Below are positions 43,772 to 52,377 of a stretch of DNA of 64,000 bases, piece by piece. Position numbers and translations under genes: made by a program. Origin of the DNA: Granulicella arctica (GTDB taxonomy: Bacteria; Acidobacteriota; Terriglobia; Terriglobales; Acidobacteriaceae); assembly GCF_025685605.1 (NCBI RefSeq), contig NZ_JAGTUT010000001.1, positions 62,001 through 126,000 of the forward strand, given 5' to 3'. Position 1 is the first letter of the stretch. Every line of letters starts with the position of its first letter. The notes under the pieces were generated by a model. That model saw only the letters and a program-made list of their open reading frames with translations, did not search any database and was not told where the DNA came from.

Positions 43772-46700
43772 TTAAAACACGAGCTTGGCTGCGAGCTGAA
43801 CGAGACGGGGGGAAGCTGCACTCACAATCCTTCCAAAGGCCGGATCTTCCACTTGTCCGTCAACCGCAGCTGGGCCGAAGAACTGCGAGTGATTGAAGAC
43901 ATTGAAGCCTTCAAACCGAAGGTCGATCGATTTCGAGTCGTGCATACGAATGCTCTTCTGGAGACTGGCGTCAAAGTTATTGATTCCAGGACCATAGAAC
44001 ATCCGTCGTTTGGAATTCCCCTGCACGCCGAGGATCTCCTCAGGTAAGCTGGCCGTGCTGAACGCTGGTCTTCCATTGCGACCATTCTTGTTAATCTGAA
44101 GATTGCCCGGGATGTACTGCGGCGTGTCGATGAGGAAGTTGTTCGCACCATTGCCCAGCGTTCCAAGCAACGAGTTGTCCGAATTGTCCGAGAGGGTGAC
44201 AGGGAGGCCGCTGGCAAATCGTGCAGTCCCGGAGAGGGTCCAGTCGCTGGTCAAGCAATTGCTGCGATGAAACAGCGTTTCAAATGGAAGAGCTACACCG
44301 TAGGTGGCTACAAAGTCTTGCTTGATATCGTAAGCCGAGATCGCCCGGGAGTGACGCGCATCGACAGGATCGAGTTGCTCGCCCAGATTCGAACCCTGGT
44401 CGATCGATTTTCCATAGGTATAGCTGAGCAGGAGAGAGGAACCCGCATGTTGATACCTCAGCGTCGTCTGCAGGGCGTTGTAGTTCGAGTTGGCAATCGA
44501 CTTGTCGGCAGTATTCTCTCCATAAGCTGACCCCTGTCCGACCCGAGTTCCCTGCACGATCTGTCCGGCCGCATTCGTGTAGGTCCCATCTTCGCCAAAA
44601 GGGACGCATCCCGGTAGAGACAGGCAGAGGGCGGGGTTCCCAACATTGGCAGAAACAAGCGTCAGCAGATGATGTCCTTGGTTGCCGACGTAGCTCGCCG
44701 TGAGCACGATGTTGCGCGTGATCTCCCGCTGCAGCGACAGCATGTAGTTGTTGATGTACGGAACGCGATTCCGGTAGTAGAAGAAGGGATCGGCAGCAAT
44801 CGGGGTAAAGTTCGACCAGTCGACGTTGTTATCCGGATTTGAAGTCGACACGGTATGCGACGGAAACGGGAATGGGAAGCGCTGCCCGTTGTCGAAGCCT
44901 GTGGCGGCCGTGATGAAAGGCGTCTGCAGTAACGGTGGCGCAGGGCTTAGATAGTTGAACCCAAAGGGCGGTACGGCATACATAATTCCTGCAGACAATC
45001 CGGGAAAGGATGTGTAAAAGAGTCCATAGCTGGCCCGAATGCTGCTCTTGCCGGAATCTCCAAAGAGAAGACGAGCAAAGGCGTTCTCTGCATGGGGAGC
45101 GTACGCGAGACCGACTCGAGGGGCAGGGTTCTTGAAGCTGGTCGGCGCAATCGTCTGAGGCACACCCGGATCTCCTGCCACGACAAAGCCCAGGGGTGCT
45201 CCAGGGAAAAGTATGGACTTCTGCCCAGCGATGTACGTCTGGAGTTGATGGTTCTTCTCAGACCACGGCTCGATAATGTCCCAGCGCAGACCGGCGTTCA
45301 GGGTGACATCCCTGCTGATTCGCCAGCTGTCCTGCCCATATACGCCGAGGTAGTGATTGCGAAGGTAGAACGGCTGGCCGGAGGACTGGGTATAGTTGCT
45401 TGGCGTGCCAAGGAGCAGATCAGCATAGGCAGATCCGGTCTCAGTACCGTTGATGTTGAAGGTTCCATTGAAGGTGGCGTTCGGATGCTCGTTGACCTGG
45501 TCTTCGTGGAATTGGATACCGACCTTCAGGGTGTGCGCCCCAAGAACGCGAGAGAATCCATCGCTCAGATAAAAGGTGTTGTTGACCTGCGTCTCATTCG
45601 TGATGGGAACACCCATCACAAACGTTGGGAACGTGACGTTCTCGACTCCCTCAAATTGTGGAGCCTGTACGAAAATTCCTGATGTTCCTGCACCTGTCGT
45701 GAATCCCTGCGAAGCAAGCGAGACGCCGACACCGCCTTTCGGCTGGCCGATAATGTTCGCGTAACGAAGATAGCCCGCGTTGAACTCGTTCACCGCATTC
45801 GCTCCCACAACCTTGGTATCGGAGAAGGAGAACAGTTGTGCACGACCGATGGTAAGGGCGTCAAAGCCAGGAATGGACGCGCCGCCCTGCGCCCCAGGGT
45901 AGGGGTTATCCAGGGTGTAGTCGTCCACGAAGTAGTACCCCGAGACTCGCCCTAAGTGTGTGTCTGCGTCCAGGCGAATCGATCCCTTATCGTCCCGGTT
46001 CGTCTGCGCAGAGGCAACGCTTGAGAATTGAGCGTCATTGACGTTGGGCTTTGGAATGTACTGAAGCAGCGAGGTCCCGGGTGCGGACCATGCCGCGGTA
46101 GGAATAACTCCGTTCGAGAAGACACTGCTGTAGGCCTCTCCGGAGGTGATTGCATAGCCGAGCTTCTGCGAGAGAAGCGATGCTAAGTAGGGGCCACTGA
46201 CCGTCTTGGTTAGCTCGCCAGCAAAGTTGCCCGAGCGTTCTGCGAGAGTCGGGACAGAGATATTGCCCGTAGAAATACCCTGATTCTTGCGTGTTCCCTG
46301 GTAATCGATGAAGAAGAAGAGATTGAGGCGCTCGAGCGGCCCTCCGATGGGTCCTCCTAACGCCATACCGAACTGATTCTGCTTGAACTCAGGCCGGGTG
46401 AGATCGAAGTATCCTCGCGCATCGAGCGAGGTATTTCGGAAGAACTCGAACGCTTTTCCGTGAAGCCGGTTGCTGCCTGATTTGGTCACAACGGTCACCA
46501 TGCCGCCGTTGTAGTTGCCGTACTCCGGGTCGAAGTTGTTCGTGAGCACGCGAAACTGTTCAATCGAATCGAGATCAGGAACAACCGATGTTCCGCCGTT
46601 CATGTGTTCCTGAACGTCAACACCGTTCACCATGAAACCATTCGAGGACTCGCGCTGACCATTGATCGAGATATTCCCCGGATTCTCGTCGCCGGAAGGC

Positions 46701-47290
46701 GAGATCCCACCAGTGACGCCTGCCATGATGACGGCATTCGGAAGCAACGTTGACACAGGAGAGACACCGGGTTGAATCGACAGCAGATCGGTATAGCTCC
46801 GACCGTTCAGAGGCAGAGCCACCATTTGGTCGCCGGAGACAACTTCTCCGAGATGGGTGGACGAGGTCTCGACCCGAACGCCTGTCTCCGTCGTCACGGT
46901 GACCGTATCGGATCGATCGCCGATCGCAAGCGTGGTATCGACTCGCACCGCAGCGTCAGTGTCCACGTCCAGATTGGTTCGGCGCTGTGAGGTGAAGCCG
47001 TTAGCGGCGACCGCCAGATCGTAGTGGGCGACTGGGAGGTTTGGAAAAGAATAGAGTCCCTGAGCATTTGAGACGGCTTTGTAGATGATCATTTGAGCGG
47101 TGTTCACCAAGGTGAGGGTCGCTCCAGCAACGACTGCACCACTTGGATCGAGAACGGTGCCTGAAATACTTCCACCGGTCGCGGCAGACAGACTTGCTGT
47201 GAATGCAATGCAAACGAAGAGAGCGATGGTGACAGGAATTTGCCGAAGGATAAAACGTGACAGAGCTGAATTCGAAAAAAGCACGTACAC
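43772..47290 (-). CDS. Oar-type TonB-dependent receptor behind a cobalamin riboswitch
   Basis: A 1,172-residue outer-membrane receptor. Order: signal peptide (VTIALFVCIAFTASLSAA), carboxypeptidase-regulatory Ig-like domain (GGSISGTVLDPSGAVVAGAT, NLPVAHYDLAVAANGFTSQR), plug domain (LPLNGRSYTDLLSIQPGVSP, FMVNGVDVQEHMNGG, RVLTNNFDPEYGNYNGG) and a large beta-barrel ending in LVQLAAKLVF, the terminal Phe typical of outer-membrane barrels. Oar-type receptors usually carry oligosaccharides or other polymers. The leader, however, holds a cobalamin riboswitch, so a cobamide or metal-related ligand is suggested. No btu or cbi genes are adjacent. The start at 47290 is the first Met before the signal peptide. 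Confidence 0.9.
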   Translation of the reverse strand: MYVLFSNSALSRFILRQIPVTIALFVCIAFTASLSAATGGSISGTVLDPSGAVVAGATLTLVNTAQMIIYKAVSNAQGLYSFPNLPVAHYDLAVAANGFTSQRRTNLDVDTDAAVRVDTTLAIGDRSDTVTVTTETGVRVETSSTHLGEVVSGDQMVALPLNGRSYTDLLSIQPGVSPVSTLLPNAVIMAGVTGGISPSGDENPGNISINGQRESSNGFMVNGVDVQEHMNGGTSVVPDLDSIEQFRVLTNNFDPEYGNYNGGMVTVVTKSGSNRLHGKAFEFFRNTSLDARGYFDLTRPEFKQNQFGMALGGPIGGPLERLNLFFFIDYQGTRKNQGISTGNISVPTLAERSGNFAGELTKTVSGPYLASLLSQKLGYAITSGEAYSSVFSNGVIPTAAWSAPGTSLLQYIPKPNVNDAQFSSVASAQTNRDDKGSIRLDADTHLGRVSGYYFVDDYTLDNPYPGAQGGASIPGFDALTIGRAQLFSFSDTKVVGANAVNEFNAGYLRYANIIGQPKGGVGVSLASQGFTTGAGTSGIFVQAPQFEGVENVTFPTFVMGVPITNETQVNNTFYLSDGFSRVLGAHTLKVGIQFHEDQVNEHPNATFNGTFNINGTETGSAYADLLLGTPSNYTQSSGQPFYLRNHYLGVYGQDSWRISRDVTLNAGLRWDIIEPWSEKNHQLQTYIAGQKSILFPGAPLGFVVAGDPGVPQTIAPTSFKNPAPRVGLAYAPHAENAFARLLFGDSGKSSIRASYGLFYTSFPGLSAGIMYAVPPFGFNYLSPAPPLLQTPFITAATGFDNGQRFPFPFPSHTVSTSNPDNNVDWSNFTPIAADPFFYYRNRVPYINNYMLSLQREITRNIVLTASYVGNQGHHLLTLVSANVGNPALCLSLPGCVPFGEDGTYTNAAGQIVQGTRVGQGSAYGENTADKSIANSNYNALQTTLRYQHAGSSLLLSYTYGKSIDQGSNLGEQLDPVDARHSRAISAYDIKQDFVATYGVALPFETLFHRSNCLTSDWTLSGTARFASGLPVTLSDNSDNSLLGTLGNGANNFLIDTPQYIPGNLQINKNGRNGRPAFSTASLPEEILGVQGNSKRRMFYGPGINNFDASLQKSIRMHDSKSIDLRFEGFNVFNHSQFFGPAAVDGQVEDPAFGRIVSAASPRLVQLAAKLVF

Positions 47291-47379
47291 CTCAAACCGC
47301 AGAGAGCGACAAGGCAGAAAAGCTCAGGGCAGATGAGCGATCGGCCCCGTTTCCTCGCGGGGTAGAATCAAAAAGCTCA

Positions 47380-47552
47380 TCGTGGGTAGGTCTCCTGATT
47401 GACGGGTGAAGCTGATATTCCAGCTTCTAACCTCTCGCCTTCCCCGGCTAAAACCGAGTGGCACATGAGAGGTCTTTTCCTGATCACAGTGGCGGGACCA
47501 TGCCGGACTTGCACCGGCTTCCCTGTTATGCCCTCGCGGGCACCCAAGATGT
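47380..47552 (-). promoter_or_regulatory. Cobalamin riboswitch
   Basis: On the minus strand the leader of the receptor gene contains the conserved core GGGAAGCCGGTGCAAGTCCG (about 47506-47525) and GGTCCCGCCACTGTGA (47484-47499), followed by side stems and the B12 box TCAGGAGACCTACC (near 47385-47398). These are the defining parts of the adenosylcobalamin-type riboswitch. The 5' stem begins near GGGTGCCCGCGAGGGC. A short stem CCCCG/CGGGG (about 47344-47361) follows, about 55 bases before the receptor ATG, and could be the expression platform. In known cases binding of cobalamin shuts off the downstream transporter. Confidence 0.93.
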
Positions 47553-47936
47553 TGTATGACTTCAAAGTAGCACAAGGCGGATTGAGCGTATGTCATTTCT
47601 TCAGAACTCAATATCCACTTGGTCGCTCCACAAGAGAATCAAGAGCGGCTTCCAGGAAGGTCGAGATGGTTGCTGACGTATATCCCATAAAAAGACGATC
47701 GCCAAATCACCTGGCCAATATGTAGCGTCTCTTGGACATCGAGGCCGTCGTTGACAGAACAAATGCGACTACCACGAGTAGCTAGCTTGACCGCGTAAGC
47801 GCGTTCTAAAATAAGCGTGCCTGGCAATCTCATCCATCAAAAATTGAAAATAAGACCATCAACAAGTGTCAAGGACAACTCTGATTTATGGCCTGCAAGA
47901 TTCCATGTTTCTTTGAGCTTTCCCCGCTTGACAACC
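47553..47936. other. Spacer upstream of the riboswitch
   Basis: It should contain the promoter of the riboswitch-receptor transcript on the minus strand. I see no gene and no clear -35/-10 pair that I would defend. Confidence 0.3.
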
Positions 47937-48288
47937 TCCGCATGGAAGCGCGAAGCCATATCGCAAGCATTCGCCAATACCGCTTTTACCGTCGCCGTCT
48001 GCTCCCTACAATCGGCTCCCTGCTGGATCGACTTCCTCCGCGACGAATCATCCTGCCTTCCACTCTCGATTTCGCTTGTGACATGGCCTCCTCTCCTCAC
48101 TCGGTGGTCACATCGCGCAGTTTATGGAACCTATCTACTTATATTTACAGGCGTTGTCGGTAACGGCACAGCTTGCCTATTCCCGGGCGGTGCTTACATG
48201 GTTTGAACATCGCCGTGGCCGCGCACTTGCCATCATTCTCGCAATAGTCGAAGAGTATCCGACTGTCGTGAACGCTTCAACCGCATAG
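47937..48288 (+). pseudogene. MFS transporter remnant in several frames
   Basis: Pieces of a major facilitator superfamily transporter follow each other in changing frames. WKREAISQAFANTAFTVAVC is in one (from 47937). IGSLLDRLPPRRIILPSTLD and FACDMAS are in the next (from about 48005). Then comes GVVGNGTA (near 48150), and finally QLAYSRAVLTWFEHRRGRAL with AIILAIVEEYPTV to TAG 48286 in a third. Together they cover helices 2 to 5 of a permease, including the loop motif DRLPPRR. At least three frameshifts and truncation at both ends make this a decayed fragment. This is the only clear pseudogene right of the tRNA scar. Confidence 0.75.
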
Positions 48289-48518
48289 CTCTGAGGAGAT
48301 TCCGGCATAGATACAACCTTTACCTCTAGTCCGGAGGTCACACAGCCCTGTGCAGACTCGGCCACAGCCTACCCCTCGAACCCTTGCGCAAAGCGAGTCC
48401 TAGCTCCGAGACCTCATTGCAGCTAAGTCTTCTCGTGTAACATCTACTATTTCTTTCAGAAAAGCCATGGGACTGTAGCAACGAAAAAACAAACTCGCAG
48501 CTTTCGTCCTCGTCTCAT

Positions 48519-51500
48519 CTAAAAAGTAATGCGTGCAGAGAATTCAAGCTCTCTCGGATCGAGCGAAGAAGTGATCTGGCCGTAGGTGCCAGAACCTACA
48601 CTTGTATCTACATTGCCAAAGTTCGGATGATTGAGGAAGTTGAAAGCCTCTGCGCGGAACTGAACATTGAGCCTCTCTCGAATCGGAAAGGTCTTATACC
48701 CGGCCACGTTGAACGAGATCTCGCGTGGTCCTTTTATAGTACCCGGTCGAGCGTTGCCATAAAAACCATTTGCTGGAGCAACGAACGACCTTGTATCGAA
48801 CCACTCCGCCTTTGTTTTAAGCAGCGTGATCGGACCGACTTGATTCGGACGTATGGCTAAGCCTTGCACACCGGTAGCCAGTCCTGGAGTCAGGGCGAAC
48901 CCACTCTCGAGGACACCCAGACCTGCGAGACTCCAGCCTCCCAGTATCTGCCGTTCGAGCAGGTTGCCAGTGCGGCGGAACGCCTGAATGTCGTACACCC
49001 CAGACATGGTAAGCGCGTGCGTACGATTGAAGTCAGACAAGCCGTATTCGGGAGCCAGATTAGTCCAGTCTTGGACTCCTGTGCCTCCGCCGCCAGCGAT
49101 GCTACCGCCGCCGGTGTTGCTTGCATGACCAAATTGCGAGAGTGATTTGCTATAAGCATAGGCGACGGTTAAGTTCACAGAGTTCTTGCGATAAACGAAA
49201 CCCGCTTGCAGCGCGTTGTAGTTGCCGGAGCCGATGCCAGCTTCGGTATAAATGTTGGAATATCCTTTGTACGGACGAGTGTAGTTCGCACTGGTGAGAT
49301 TTTGATTGATGCACGGATCAAAGTCATACTGCGTCGAAGCCTGCTGACCGGCAGTGCAATTCACGGTCGCGGTTTGCTGTGAAGGAGCAGTTACTCGAGA
49401 CGGTTGATTCTGGTCGTAGCCGAACGTATCCTGGTGCCGAAAAAGTGTTCCCGCATACGCTACACTGAGCACCGCACTGGGGAACAACTGCCGCTCTAAC
49501 GTAGCGCTAAAAGACTGCAACTGAGTTGCGGTAAACTTCGGACCAACAGCATCGAGAGATTGTGGAGTCGCTCCACTGGCAGTACCGGAAGTAGGATTCT
49601 CCAGTGTTCCTGAGTTGATATTAGAGCTCTGCGTGTAAGGCGGGTTCTGTCCGAAGGCGTTGTAGATAGCTTCGACTGCAAGGCGAGAGTAGCCAACTCC
49701 GTAGCCTGCACGAATTGAAGTTTTACCGTCACCAGTCAGGTCAAAGGCAAAGCCAACACGGGGAGCGAAGTTCTTTCGGCCTGCATTGAAGAAGCCGTCC
49801 GGAACCCCATTCTGTCCAGCAAAGACAATTCCGGTAGCAAGATTAGCCACTGCACCCGTAGTTGTAACAGGAACGCCACCAGCGTTGTTCTGAAAACCTC
49901 CACCAAGGGTTACCACCGGTGCTTGAGCAGCCGTGTATTGAGAGGCATAGAAAGAAGATACCTGATCGCCCGAATTGGTATTCGGCGAGAAATACACCCA
50001 GCGCAAACCAGCATTGATCGTCAGCCTGCGAGTCGCACGCCAATCATCCTGCGCATATGCTTCACCCTGACGATAGTGGAAGGAACCACTACGTTGGCCG
50101 CTATCTTGGTGATACGTCGAGTCGAGACCGAGGAGATAGTCTGCCACCGGATCTCCGGTGCGTACGCCGTTGAAGGAGAATGATCCACCGGGAACGGTGA
50201 ACACATTCTGATTCTTAATTCCGGCAATGTAGAGCGCGCCGAACTGAAGTACATGCGAACCTTTTGTCCAGCTGACGTCATCCTGCAGAATGCCTTCACC
50301 ATCCGAGGCGTGAATAGCGGGGGTGCCTGCCCCGAAGCCCGCGTAACCGCCACTGAAGTTAATGGATGGAGCCTTATTGGCAATGTTGGCCGTTGGAAAC
50401 GCTTGATTAATCGTTACACCCGCAGGCAGTTGAAAGTTCGTCGTGTTAATGCGCGGCTTGTCATACGTCTCAGCAATTGTCGCTGTATTGATGAAATGCG
50501 GTGTTAGCGTGGAGCTAAGCCGGACCATCATGTTCATCCCCGTCGTGTAGTAAGTGGTCGGCGTTGCTGCAAAGATATTTCCGTTGAAGGAGTTATAAGG
50601 AATACCATTCTTTACCTGCTCGTACGACACACGGCCGGTCAGAATTTCATTATCGGTGACGTAATGATCAAGTCGATAGTTGTAGCTATCCTGACTCAGT
50701 GTCTGCGGCTCCTGGTTGATGTAGTTGAGTGAGCTGCTCGGATTGTTCGGACCATTGCTAAGAGCGTTTAGAAGGGCTATCGCATTAGGGTCGATGCAGG
50801 TCGGGTTGATGATGTTCTGGTTTGCGCCTGTGACGCAGTTAGTTGCACCGCGAGCCGCAAGCTGCTGCACACCCAGCGGATCAATCTTCAAAGAATTGGC
50901 GAGGGTTCCTGCTCTCTGTGCAGCGGTGAAGACGAGGCCCTGTGCCGTCGAGCCAGTTTCAATTCGCCGCCATTCGTTGGAGGCAAAGAAGAAGGTCTTG
51001 CGCTTGCCGTCAGTGTTGAAGAGATGGGGAATACGGACTGGTCCACCAAACGAGTACCCGAAGATATTCTGGCGAAGCTTTGATTTTACTGTAGCGAAGT
51101 ACGGATTGGCATCGAGTGCATCGTTTCTGAAGTAGTCCCAAACGCTGCCGTGGAAAGTATCGGAGCCTGATTTCGTCTGCACAACAACCTGACCTGAACC
51201 GGCCAACCCATAGCGGGCGCTGTAGTTGTCCTTGAGGATACGGAATTCGTCTATCGAATCAACGATCGGCAATACATTGATGTTTGCTAGGTTTCCTGTA
51301 TTCATGTTGTAGACACCATCTAACGTATAGACGGAGTACTCGATCGACGCACCGTTAACAATGAGTGTTGTGCCGCCAGTCAACCCGCCCGCGCTCTGTT
51401 GATTGTTGCCTGCTGTACTGCTGACCCCTGGAATAAGTTGGCCCATAGACTGAAAGTTTCGACCATTCAGCATTAGATTTTCGACTTGTTTGGCAGTGAT

Positions 51501-51920
51501 CGTCCCACCGGAACCTGAGTCCTGTGTTTCAACAGCGAGCGCATCGGCTGTAACACTGATCGATTCGCCCGCATTACCAACCTTCAGCGTGACACTCGTC
51601 TCTCTAGTTTGGCCAGGATCGACCTGTACGTGTTGCACGGTAACCTGACTGAAGCCGTCACGGGCAATCTTAACGCTATAGAGTCCGGGCGTAAGAGCAT
51701 CGACAGAGTAGAACCCGCCATCTGAGGTGCTAAGTGTCCTCACTGCTCCGGTGCTCTCACTCGTAATAACAATATTTGCGGCTCCAATCGCAGCCCCTGT
51801 CGAATCTAAAATTGTTCCGCGAATCGCGCCTAGGTTCCCTTGAGCAAGAATTCCTAAGACGGGTAAAGCCATGAACAGTGTTGCTAAAACCATATAGCTC
51901 AGGAACCGGAGATGCTTCAT
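48519..51920 (-). CDS. Oar-type TonB-dependent receptor of the rhamnoside locus
   Basis: A 1,133-residue outer-membrane receptor with signal peptide (LSYMVLATLFMALPVLGILA), carboxypeptidase-regulatory domain (GAIRGTILDSTGAAIGAANI, DALTPGLYSVKIARDGFSQV), plug (ENLMLNGRNFQSMGQLIPGV, YSVYTLDGVYNMNTG, FRILKDNYSARYGLAGSGQV) and a C-terminal barrel ending in LEFSARITF. ATG 51920 is chosen because the signal peptide follows at once; the frame is open to 51968. It is divergent from a GH106 alpha-L-rhamnosidase and a lactonase-like gene, so it probably imports rhamnose-containing oligosaccharides. It differs clearly in sequence from the riboswitch-controlled receptor. Confidence 0.9.
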   Translation of the reverse strand: MKHLRFLSYMVLATLFMALPVLGILAQGNLGAIRGTILDSTGAAIGAANIVITSESTGAVRTLSTSDGGFYSVDALTPGLYSVKIARDGFSQVTVQHVQVDPGQTRETSVTLKVGNAGESISVTADALAVETQDSGSGGTITAKQVENLMLNGRNFQSMGQLIPGVSSTAGNNQQSAGGLTGGTTLIVNGASIEYSVYTLDGVYNMNTGNLANINVLPIVDSIDEFRILKDNYSARYGLAGSGQVVVQTKSGSDTFHGSVWDYFRNDALDANPYFATVKSKLRQNIFGYSFGGPVRIPHLFNTDGKRKTFFFASNEWRRIETGSTAQGLVFTAAQRAGTLANSLKIDPLGVQQLAARGATNCVTGANQNIINPTCIDPNAIALLNALSNGPNNPSSSLNYINQEPQTLSQDSYNYRLDHYVTDNEILTGRVSYEQVKNGIPYNSFNGNIFAATPTTYYTTGMNMMVRLSSTLTPHFINTATIAETYDKPRINTTNFQLPAGVTINQAFPTANIANKAPSINFSGGYAGFGAGTPAIHASDGEGILQDDVSWTKGSHVLQFGALYIAGIKNQNVFTVPGGSFSFNGVRTGDPVADYLLGLDSTYHQDSGQRSGSFHYRQGEAYAQDDWRATRRLTINAGLRWVYFSPNTNSGDQVSSFYASQYTAAQAPVVTLGGGFQNNAGGVPVTTTGAVANLATGIVFAGQNGVPDGFFNAGRKNFAPRVGFAFDLTGDGKTSIRAGYGVGYSRLAVEAIYNAFGQNPPYTQSSNINSGTLENPTSGTASGATPQSLDAVGPKFTATQLQSFSATLERQLFPSAVLSVAYAGTLFRHQDTFGYDQNQPSRVTAPSQQTATVNCTAGQQASTQYDFDPCINQNLTSANYTRPYKGYSNIYTEAGIGSGNYNALQAGFVYRKNSVNLTVAYAYSKSLSQFGHASNTGGGSIAGGGGTGVQDWTNLAPEYGLSDFNRTHALTMSGVYDIQAFRRTGNLLERQILGGWSLAGLGVLESGFALTPGLATGVQGLAIRPNQVGPITLLKTKAEWFDTRSFVAPANGFYGNARPGTIKGPREISFNVAGYKTFPIRERLNVQFRAEAFNFLNHPNFGNVDTSVGSGTYGQITSSLDPRELEFSARITF

Positions 51921-52249
51921 GGAGGGAGGCCTCGTTTCAATGAAAAACTTATTCAATAGAAGATGCACGCGGATAATAGGCTTGCCCGTCAGCAGGTGTC
52001 AAGCGAAACTTGGCCGTTGGAATTGGTCCATTCTGATTGATCAAACCGGCTTTCGAATCCATGCTCCCGTCACCCTCGGTAGCGAAAGTAGCCAGCAAGC
52101 ATGTCGGATCGTGGAGTGAAGACTCATCGCGTGGGGATGGCATACCCAGGTGTCCAGGTGTGTGCGCCGCGGAGCACCTTCTCTAGAGATTTACAAAGCA
52201 ACAATCGACTCTGTAATTTGCTGTTTCTGTTGGAGAACATCTTGCGTAT

Positions 52250-52263
52250 TGACAGCACTGTCA
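52250..52263. promoter_or_regulatory. Candidate operator between receptor and GH106
   Basis: TGACAG-CA-CTGTCA is a perfect 6+6 inverted repeat in the 457-base divergent spacer, 115 bases before the GH106 ATG; its left half doubles as a TTGACA promoter-like hexamer. No regulator gene is adjacent. Function is inferred from position and symmetry. Confidence 0.4.
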
Positions 52264-52377
52264 TCGCGGGGGTAAAAACCAGTGTCTACGGAATACAGAA
52301 ATTGCCGGGTTCTGCTGATCGCATCTTGCAGCACCAGAGGCACCTTTCATATTCTTTTGCGAACTCAGAGGTCGTCG

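Noticed and set aside
52282..52377. N-terminal extension of GH106 to 52282
   Set aside because: The signal peptide and ribosome site place the start at 52378; the extension is not secretory or family-like.
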